Positions 56,365 through 64,000 of a stretch of DNA of 64,000 bases are shown piece after piece. The notes beneath the pieces are model-generated. The model made no database searches. It was not told where the DNA came from and saw nothing but the letters and a program-made list of their open reading frames with translations. Origin of the DNA: Ignelater luminosus (Eukaryota > Arthropoda > Insecta > Coleoptera > Elateridae); contig VTPC01089970.1 in NCBI GenBank assembly GCA_011009095.1, forward strand, positions 62,001-126,000, in the 5' to 3' direction. Position numbers and translations under genes: made by a program. How positions within the stretch are numbered: the stretch's first letter is position 1; the number at the start of each line of letters is the position of its first letter.

Positions 56365-59300
56365 GACACCTCCTATACGAGAATGACACAAAGTGCAAAA
56401 GGGAGATTGCTTCACTGTAAATGAAAATCGCGACTTAACATTACTACGCTAAATTTCTTTCGCGAGAAAACAAAAAATAATTCAACAGTTGAAAAATTCT
56501 CATCAAATGAGAAAAAGACATGGCCTGTGATCTTAATCATGAAAAACTCTTAATCGTTATTTCATGCTTTATTTTAGGATCAATCTAGACTAATGGAGTC
56601 TGAACACGATCTATTATGAAGGCAAAACTCAACTGTAAGCCATTGCAGGTGGTTTGTTGTAAAGACGCTTTAGGTTGAATTTTCGTAATAAAGTTAAACA
56701 AGAATAGTATAGGATGGAAAATATACAGAAAAATTACAAAAATCGGCATTTCACATTCAAGTTTATGTCTAATTATTAGAATTGTTTAGGGCGGTAAATA
56801 GCATCCAAAGGCACTTCAAGATTAGAGCTGTAAAAATACCATCAAGCATGTCTGTTATTAGAAAATTCCCAATTCTGTTAGCAAGCCGAACACGTTTATC
56901 ATTATTTTTGATCAAGTAGACGAATGCGCCCGAATTCAGTTGTATGCTATTGAAATTTTTGCAGTGCACATTACAAACGATTTTTCCAACGCAACACATT
57001 GAAAGGGAAATATCCTAAATAAAGAAAAGTTCCTTTGAGCAAATTTGTATAAGCTGAATTTATTTTATTAATAAGCATTCCTAATTAAGAGTCTGTTTAC
57101 TTTACCAAGACCGGATTCAAAGCAAAATTCAAGATTTCTCTAGGCAAGATTCTTTCGTGCAAAATTACACATAATCAAGTTAAAAATAAAAAAGTGAAAT
57201 TCTTACACTTAATAATTAGTCAAAAAGTGTAGTAAAGAGTCAAAAATAAATGTTCTAAATACCTGCAGAACAAATTTATCCAACCTTTTCATACGCCTCA
57301 TCATGCAGCTGTATAGAAATGTCTTAAGCACTGCAAGACCTAAACACGACTAAAAAAACGAATGCAGAGACACATATGAGAAGATTACAACGGTATGCTC
57401 GTTAATTAAAAAATCTAATTTTAATAAACGAGAGATTCAAGTATGTTAAACGAACTTTTGCTATTCATTTTTTTTTCTATTTGATAATTACACAAATATA
57501 GATACTATTATAATCATTCTCACGTTCTTCTTTATAATGTAGCATTTTGTTTTTTTTTTCTAACAGAGACGCATATTCTAATAATTAAAATAAATGAGTG
57601 AGAGTATTGTGTTTTGTTTTCTTAATCTGATACGTTAACAAATGGTACACTTAAATTTAACGTTCAAATTAAAATAATTTTAAAAAGTTAAAAGAAGTGT
57701 AGGAAATAGAAAAGAAAAGCCAAGAAAAGAAATTTATTTTTATTTGGCGTAATAGATTCAAAAAGGTATTAGAGTAACTGTACAAAGTGGGATGCTGGAT
57801 GAAAAGCGGAATCCATTTTAAATATTAGTTTTGTGTATTCAGCTGGGCTTTTATGTATAATAGAAACTGTTTTCCATCTAGTTAAAACGAAGTGTAGGTA
57901 TTACAAAAAGGTTTAATTTAATAAAGGATGAGGTAATCAATTTAATTCTTCTCACGTTTCATTCATATGCATGAAAAAGAGTTTAATCAAACGCGATAGT
58001 TTTGTTTGGTTTTTATTGTTTGCTGTACTGTTGTTAATTCGTAATGCAGAGATAACACAGGAACTATTTGAATTCTCTTGTTAATTATTAACAATTAAAT
58101 ATTTAGAAAATTTTTAATGATTAATGAATTATATTTCTAATCTAATTCGTCAAATATTTTTATGGTATACTTTACTAAACTACTAAATAAGATACACCAG
58201 TGAGGCTTACATTTCTTAATTAAAGTCGCAGAAATAAACAATCCTAGGAAACTGTCTCAAATAAACATTTTCTTGGAGTAGCAGCGAGCAAAAGTAACCA
58301 AACATAAACAACCTAAGAAGACTCTGAATTGGCATTTAATAGATAAAAACTATCTTATGATAGCTAAAAGCAAAATGATATGAATTCAGTACGACTCTTT
58401 CTAAAAAATTTCTCAAGCAGCAAACTAGTGGAGGCCTTGCGAACAAAGACACTACACTACCTCACTACTCATCAGTCTTCCTCTTTGAACATCAAATGTC
58501 TCACATTTCCACAACTGGTAAAAGGACATCTTAGCATCTCTTTAACAGTTCTGAAAAATGGGATTTCAAAGAGAGGTTTTAGTTTACAGTGATATTAAGC
58601 ATTCCTATTAAATCATTTAAGATATTCCGATTCTTAGCAGTCAGTTATGAGATCCTTCGCCTGCCTACCACCCTTAAGCTTCCCTCATTGCTGCAACACG
58701 ATGTTATGATATCCGGCCTTGACAAGTTTTTGATCCGGATCCAAGTCAAGGGTCCAAACTAACTTTACTTTCTTTTTTCTGGAGTACTCCCCAAGACATC
58801 GTTTAGTAGGTGGATCGAGTAGCTTAACACTAAAGATGCCGCATAGTAGGGCCAAATCCCAAACAGCTGGCCAAAAGTCGAAAAATAAAGTCACTATCCA
58901 GGGAATTTTAAGCATACAGTTTGCTAGATAAATGTTCTAAAAGACAGATTCCACAGTTGGAAAAGAACATCCGCCTTTGTCTACCTACCTGCAACATTAC
59001 TCAAGTAACGCTCGAGAGCATAACGTCCGAAGCGAACAAAAGGAGAAAAATAATGGCTCCTTTAATCACTTACTAAATTGTGTATCGTTAATCGATTTTA
59101 ACGTTGTAAAATGGACTTACATCATGATGCTGTTGGGAATTTCTTATTGATATATGTATATTATTATTAATTTATATTTTGCTACTTCATTGATTACTAA
59201 TTTTGATCACATATTTATTCAAAGTTAATTGTTAGTGTTTGAACAGACCTATCTTACTGGAATGCTACTGTGAACTTTCACAGGTTAATTATTATTAGCA

Positions 59301-59400
59301 TTTTTTCCGCGATATCACTTAAAACTCCGCTTAAAGCAAAGTTTAATATCGAATGTGTAAATAACACAGCATACTTTCACAGTTCCCGAATTATATGTAG
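56365..59400. other. Long AT-rich stretch, no gene recognised
   Basis: Only short frames without motifs. GGCAAAACTCAACTGTAAGC near 56624 is one more stray relative of the minisatellite vocabulary. Confidence 0.4.
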
Positions 59401-59920
59401 TTTTCCTAATGCGTTTATAAAGTGGTAACCAGTAAGATACGGCCTGTTTTAGTCTCTCTTAGTTGCTCTTAGTTACTTTTTCTCGCACGGTTTTTCTTAC
59501 CTTTTCTTTTAAGTGAATTTATATTTATTGTGTTTTATTGTTTTATTAATTTAATAAAAGTATTAAGAACGTAGTTGATCATTAAAATCGAAAAGCATCG
59601 AATTCAAGCTACACTAGGAACACGACAACGGTGAGTAGAATATTAATGTGTGTTGCAAACATAATATACAAAATGTGAAATTTAATTATTTAGTAAATAA
59701 TTTAAAGAAAATTAAAAAAATTAACTATAATCTTTCGTTTTAAAACATCGGAAAGTATATAAATTCCGCAGAGTTCCGACACGAAACTTACAGGGATTGT
59801 AGTCTGTACTATTTTCTAGTAAATAAGAAAAAAGCAGCTACCAAGAGGTGCCAACCGGCTTTTTGTGCATGTTTTTGCAACAACCAAAGGGCGTAAACGA
59901 AGATTTGATCAAACGATTCC
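59401..59920. other. Possible leader region of the following relic
   Basis: TCTCTTAGTTGCTCTTAGTTAC and a downstream donor-like CGACAACG|GTGAGTAG at 59631 could be an untranslated exon belonging to the coding relic at 59921. Evidence is weak. Confidence 0.2.
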
Positions 59921-60333
59921 ATGTCATATTACCTACAAGTAATTTCATGTGGTCATGACATTCATTTGACAGATTTTCGAGAATATTGCTTACAAAGAGC
60001 TTGTACTTTCGTGGAATTGCATCCCTGGTTCTACATGCCAACTTCAGTGGCAATGTCGAAAGACGCGCAAGAATCATCCAATAAATTAATCAAACAATAT
60101 CGTGAAGATTTCTCGCGAAAATATAATAGAGCCAAAACAATGGAAGATACATTTTTACGATTATTAATCTCATCCGATCCCTTAATTTCGAGCTTACGAA
60201 AATTACCGCAGAGGAAATTAAAATCTTTGTCACCAGAAGCAATGCAGCTATTAATTTCGCCAACAATTACTGCCAGCAACCTCTTCTGCAGAATCAACGG
60301 ATTACAATACAGATGATTCAGAAGATGAAGTTT
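59921..60333 (+). pseudogene. Relic of an insect repeat-associated protein (C-terminal part)
   Basis: The frame gives HLTDFREYCLQRACTFVELH then PWFYMPTSV, a break, then MSKDAQESSNKLIKQYREDF, SRKYNRAKTMEDTFLRLLIS and SDPLISSLRKLPQRKLKSLS. After a one-base shift near 60290 it ends SSAESTDYNTDDSEDEV and a stop at 60331-60333. I recognise this pattern (PWFYMPT-VH, SEDAQE-RN, TMEDTFLRLL-SSDP-ISSLR) as a recurring uncharacterised protein in repetitive parts of insect genomes; I know no function. A segment between MPTSV and KDAQES appears deleted. Its end lies 50 bp from the left arm of the large inverted repeat. Confidence 0.45.
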
Positions 60334-60383
60334 AGTGTATCATTCATCTGCGTTGTAAAAAATAAATTTATCACATAACTCGA

Positions 60384-60567
60384 ATTTTACACTAATAAAT
60401 AAAATTTAATATACATATTATACATTTCATACATTTTTTTGCCATATTTGCTACGCTATATTGTTTTTGGAATTTTTCAGTTTCAGATTTGTAATCAGTG
60501 ACCTCAAAAACCGCTGTAAACAAAATTTCATAAAAATATCACACATTTGATACCTTTTGTCCGCCAT
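60384..60567 (+). repeat. Left arm of a 184-bp inverted repeat
   Basis: Reverse complement of 61041-61224 with only about three differences. It starts ATTTTACACTAATAAATAAA and ends TTTTGTCCGCCAT. An internal sequence (TTTTTCAGTTTCAGATTTGT, AATCAGTGACC) recurs about 107 bp later, outside the arm (60577 onward), as a tandem half-copy. Confidence 0.9.
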
Positions 60568-60689
60568 TTTGTTTTCAGAATTTTTAACTTCGGATTTGTA
60601 ATCAGCAACCTTAAAAACCTTTATATACCAGTTTTCTTGGGAATCGAACAAGGTCTTCATATTTTGGCCAGCTTTTTGGGATTTGACTC

Positions 60690-60960
60690 CACTGTGTGCC
60701 GGTCCCAAGCCCGGATAAAGGAGGAGAGTTGAAAAGTCAGGCCAGCACGCTGCCTTCCGTAAAAAAAGGTAGATGCTCCTAGGTCTGCTAAACTAGCCTC
60801 AGATAGCGGACGTATACATAGGAAAAAGGAACAGGCGATAAAATGGATACGAATAAGGAAATCAAAAAACATCACGCGAATGGCTACGTGGAATGTGACC
60901 TCATGGAACACAAAACACTACGAGATATTAATAGAGTTAGAAAACCACAAAATAGACATA
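60690..60960 (+). pseudogene. 5' fragment of an RTE-like LINE (endonuclease start)
   Basis: The frame around 60840-60955 reads RIRKSKNITRMATWNVTSWN then TKHYEILIELENHKIDI, the N-terminal TWNVRTL...L-IDI block of an APE endonuclease. The preceding GGTCCCAAGCCCGGATAAAG fits a LINE leader. It is cut short at 60957 by another repeat. It lies between the arms of the inverted repeat. Confidence 0.55.
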
Positions 60961-61040
60961 TCGTCGGCTGAGAGTTATAAGGTTGTATGTGCCCTGGTGG
61001 CTATTTTGAGATAGACGCACTTAAAGAGTTTGAGTTTTTG

Positions 61041-61224
61041 ATGGCGGACAAAAAGTATCAAATGTGTGATATTTTTATGAAATTTTGTTTACAGCGGTTT
61101 TTGAGGTCACTGATTACAAATCTGAAACTGAAAAATTCCAAAAACAATATAGCGTATCAAATATGGCAAGAAAATGTATGAAATGTATAATATGTATATT
61201 AAATTTTATTTATTAGTGTAAAAT
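61041..61224 (-). repeat. Right arm of the 184-bp inverted repeat
   Basis: Starts ATGGCGGACAAAAAGTATCA and ends TTATTAGTGTAAAAT; mirror of 60384-60567. The two arms enclose 473 bp. Near identity of the arms implies a recent duplication-inversion or a foldback-type transposon. Confidence 0.9.
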
Positions 61225-61432
61225 CATATCATAGACCTTTAGATCCAAATTAGTTGTTGCTAAATAAGTTTTTATTTACTATAGTAAGAAAGATACTATA
61301 ACAAAAACGAAAAAAAGATTAATAGCTGAATTAAAAACGCATTTTTTAACGTAACATACAACTATTCTAGCTACACATGATAATTTATTTAAGCAAGGAG
61401 TGAAAATCATTATATCAATGTAATTTACGTTC

Positions 61433-61702
61433 TTATAAAAAGGAAGCACTGCTGCTTGGCCTTTCCCTATCAGCAGGCAAAATTGTTTCAAAATATGCCC
61501 TATCAATGGTCGCCATCCAAGACACCATGGCTTTTATTGCTGAAATTTTATTTGCAGATAACGTACTATTTAAATTTTTGTTAAACCGAACATTTCGAAA
61601 AACATCACCGAGATCATGGATGTTTTGCCTTGTGCGATCCTTTCTCAGATCGATTGTAGAGAAATGGTCTGCGAATGATGTTTTGAATTCAGTTTGAAAC
61701 AA
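61433..61702 (-). pseudogene. Unrecognised coding relic
   Basis: An 89-codon minus-strand frame with protein-like composition: FQTEFKTSFADHFSTIDLRK, DLGDVFRNVRFNKNLNSTLS, AIKAMVSWMATIDRAYFETI. It may belong to the same relic as 62050-62440. The region between them contains stops. I do not recognise it. Confidence 0.35.
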
Positions 61703-62049
61703 GGACCGTGTATATACATACCATGATCTTCACTTTCGAATAAGGTATGCAGCTACACTTGTTTTTCATCCGATAATTTGGCTTCGTTCTTCTGCAATTG
61801 GACTTCCTCACATAAACTACATCTATCTTTTTTTGGTTTGAAAAAGTGTAAATTAAATTCATTCAAAAATATGTGGCGCTAAGCTGACTGTGTAACTGCA
61901 TTTTGTCCAAGTTCCTGCATTACGCAACATAGAGGTCATGCATTTTGGTTACATTTAACCCAGATTCTAAATATTCCCTGTCGCTGGTACTACAGCAATA
62001 ATGGGACGAAACTTTATATGATTTTTAACGTTTTGCCGGTCAGCTTTGG

Positions 62050-62440
62050 AGATTTTATGTTTTACGTGCTTGCCTTTGCAACTTTTTTTTGGGATAATTG
62101 TAATTGCATTATTTGAATTTTTATAAGCAGTGTACGCCTGCTTCTAACTAATTGACAGCGTTCTACAAAAAAAATGTTTGCATACTTGAATTCTATTTCC
62201 CTTAATATCAAAAAAATCCAAATAGGTGTACTTCCTTCTAGAGGATTCTCTGGTTCTTCCTGCTCTTCTTCTCTTATCAGCATCGACCTTCGTGGTAGTA
62301 GACGCCAGAAATAAACGCTTTTGATCAGTGGATAAGGTACAATATGATTTAAAAATTTGCCCTCTTTCTCTTCTGCTGATATTACTGTCGGGCATTTAAA
62401 CTTGCAGTTACTCACACAGTTCTTTGTGGTTTTCAATCTT
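62050..62440 (-). pseudogene. Relic of a Cys-containing insect repeat-associated protein
   Basis: Frames give VKRLKTTKNCVSNCKFKCPT then VIS, a break, then RGQIFKSYCTLSTDQKRLFL, SSRRKYTYLDFF, IQVCKHFFCRTLSIS and, in a third frame, KSCKGKHVKHKISKADRQNV. I recognise the pattern C-x-C-x-FKC ... VCK-FF--TL-IS ... GKH from uncharacterised proteins that are multicopy in insect genomes. The Cys-rich start may bind metal (inference). It is interrupted at 62441 by the piggyBac derivative, and a continuation (MDMKRAKNTFQ) may lie beyond it at about 63370-63420. Confidence 0.45.
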
Positions 62441-63366
62441 TTAACCTTCAACGGACGGGCCTCCTAAGATTACGTAACAGTCGAATGACAGAATATTAGC
62501 AATTTGTTGCTCGTACTTGAGGTATCAATTGTCTAAACATTAAAGACAAAAGGACTGAGAAATAGCAAAAAAGCATCTCCCATACTTGAAATGCCTGAGC
62601 TATAAGCTGTAAGCCCGAGTTCAGTTTTTCTAATGTTGGCTTTTGGTAATTTAGCTCGTACGCCTTTTGGTATTTTGGACCATTTGCTTCCATCTTTTGC
62701 CAAATATTGTAGGAAACCTTCAGCGTGACTGCTGGATTCTGCAATGTCTTCAACCTCGGCACACGTGTCCTGATTAGCGACAATACATCATCCTCTTGAT
62801 CTACTTCAGACACGACATCGACTTCTTCTATATCACTTGCATTCACTTCCTATTTTCAAAATCGGGAACATCGTTCTCAAGTAAATATAGCAGTTCCCCA
62901 TCTGTAAGGGGCTTACTATTAACAAAACGTGTCACGGAACTCATCTTGAAGCGTACAATACAAGCAACTATCAAAACTTGAGTGCATTTTGCACATTCAT
63001 CCTCAATATCATAGCACGGGGAATCTCCGACCTATGAAAGAAATTTGAAATACGTTTAGTAAAATAAAGAACGGGAAGCTACGACTTTACTGCGGAACTT
63101 CCCTGCTTGATTGGAAATAATTAGGACACATTTAGTATACCGTAAAAGACGAACTCGGGTCTAGGCGGACGCCAGGTTGAAAAACATGGTATAAATTTTT
63201 AAAAACCGAACTTTTACGTAAAATAATATATTAAATAGGTGGAGAAAATCGCAAAGAAAAGATAGGTGACCCCACAATAATATAGAAAATTTAAAATCAA
63301 AAAAGTTATTTCAAAAAATTGTGCCCTGGGGCCCAAATGGACCCCGGTCAGTCCGTTGAAGATTAA
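62441..63366 (-). mobile_element. piggyBac-like deletion derivative, 918 bp, with TTAA duplications
   Basis: TTAA at 62441-62444 and 63363-63366 flank the element. The ends are CCTTCAACGGACGGGCC on the left and TCTTCAACGGACTGACC (reverse-complemented) on the right. TTAA targets are diagnostic of piggyBac elements. Inside is only the N-terminal part of a transposase, so most of the gene has been deleted. It was inserted into the Cys-containing relic. Confidence 0.75.
62500..62944 (-). pseudogene. piggyBac transposase, N-terminal fragment
   Basis: From ATG 62944: MSSVTRFVNSKPLTDGELLY then LLENDVPDFENR; after a shift an acidic stretch EEVDVVSEVDQEDDVLS; after another shift YLAKDGSKWSKIP, then PKANIRKTELGLTAYSSG and DAFLLFLSPFVFNV. 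An acidic N-terminus followed by a DG-xWSK-P ... N-xR-----T block and an AFLLF-P segment is the usual start of piggyBac transposases. The DDD catalytic core and the Cys-rich C-terminus are absent. Inactive. Confidence 0.65.
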
Positions 63367-63520
63367 CTGGCACTAGTTTATTCCTCACTGAAATGTATTT
63401 TTCGCCCTTTTCATGTCCATTGTTTTTAAAATAACAACAAATAGTCTCGCCCACAAATTCACTAACTACAGATAAAACGATGTGCCAGTGCTTTAGAGGT
63501 TAGGTTACCCTACATGAATG

Positions 63521-63782
63521 TTACATGGTTGTATGTGCACTCTTACAGAACCTTTTTGAGTTACAAGGTTGCATGTGGCCACATACAACTTTGTAACACA
63601 ACACTGAGATGCATTTATACGTAGAACTATGTAACATTAGTCCCAGTTTCAATAATAAGCTGCTGCCATTTATCAGACCCAGGTGGAACTGTTCTTCTGT
63701 ACACATTCAACCTCGTACGACGAAAATCTCAAATTCCAAAAATTTGTCACATACAACCTTATAACTTTCAGCCGACGATATG
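63521..63782. repeat. Clustered GGTTGTATGTG motifs with a 36-bp palindrome
   Basis: TTACATGGTTGTATGTGCAC at 63521 and TTACAAGGTTGCATGTGG at 63561 run forward. CCACATACAACTTTGTAA (63579-63596) and CACATACAACCTTATAACTT (from 63748) run in reverse. 63561-63596 is a 36-bp palindrome apart from two base pairs. 63748-63782 matches 60957-60991 in reverse at 34 of 35 bases. Confidence 0.65.
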
Positions 63783-63834
63783 TTGCGTCTCATAAACCAA
63801 AAAAAAAGGCAAAGGAAATACGATTTACACAAAC

Positions 63835-63973
63835 TATACAGGGTGATCATTTTAAAACTTCCTACCTTGAATAACTCTTTAATTACTAAAATTATCAAAA
63901 ATCGCTGAAACGCTTCGAGTTTGTTTTGGAGGGGGACATTCAATAACCTATTCTGATCAGTTGGTAACTTTCA
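63835..63973 (+). repeat. Dispersed repeat with ACAGGGTG terminus (copy 2)
   Basis: TATACAGGGTGATCATTTTA, then CTTTAATTAC, GGGGGACATTCAATAACC and GATCAGTTGG match 19435-19576 in reverse orientation. The similarity fades after GATCAGTTGG. The sequence continues to the window edge without another recognised feature. Confidence 0.75.
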
Positions 63974-64000
63974 AAATAATACAACACAAACATCCTACTT

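Noticed and set aside
1..64000. CRISPR arrays, bacterial operons or defence systems
   Set aside because: Intron-bearing genes and eukaryotic transposons show nuclear insect DNA. The tandem arrays are degenerate minisatellites without regular spacers.

Overview
This window looks like AT-rich nuclear DNA from an insect. A beetle or another repeat-rich insect is possible, but the sequence does not fix the species. Three things point to this: spliced genes with GT/AG introns, a MADF-BESS protein gene, and relics of mariner, Tc1, hAT, piggyBac, pogo, copia and RTE-like elements. No bacterial features (operons, ribosome binding sites, CRISPR) are visible.

Two host genes are supported. (1) A minus-strand gene at 1035-3212 encodes a Ser-rich protein with a long C-terminal coiled coil. 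It is read from two coding exons joined in phase across a 64-bp intron, and its 3' end runs off the left edge. It resembles insect quick-to-court (qtc), tentatively. (2) A plus-strand gene has exon 1 at 24616-24763 and exon 2 at 35035-35660. Joined in phase they give a 257-residue protein with a complete MADF domain and a C-terminal BESS motif, which suggests a DNA-binding transcriptional regulator. Its 10.3-kb intron is packed with transposons. Two exon-like noncoding segments near 22 kb may be its 5' leader.

By region: 4-6 kb holds a Tc1 remnant and a diverged repeat. 11.4-14.8 kb holds a Tc1-like pseudogene and an RTE-like LINE carrying a 68-bp MITE. 18.0-18.3 kb holds a foldback hairpin beside two tRNA-like modules. 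18.7-19.3 kb is the C-terminal half of a pogo-type transposase. 19.4-21.2 kb is a cluster of dispersed repeats. The MADF-BESS intron contains RTE fragments, a 4.6-kb hAT-like insertion with a perfect 8-bp target duplication (itself holding nested GC-rich repeats and an intact-looking mariner), and a deleted hAT with its own perfect 8-bp duplication.

Further right, 37.4-38.2 kb is another GC-rich repeat copy and 42.0-44.7 kb is a degenerate minisatellite of about 42 bp. 47.9-49.05 kb is a Tc1 pseudogene. 50.1-51.95 kb is a copia pol relic split by a 241-bp MITE with a 10-bp target duplication. 53.2-56.2 kb is a set of long-period tandem repeats. 59.9-64 kb is a patchwork: a 184-bp inverted repeat around a LINE 5' end, and a piggyBac deletion derivative with TTAA duplications inside another ORF relic. 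The only intact mobile-element gene seen is the mariner transposase. Most of the rest is decayed or unrecognised AT-rich DNA.
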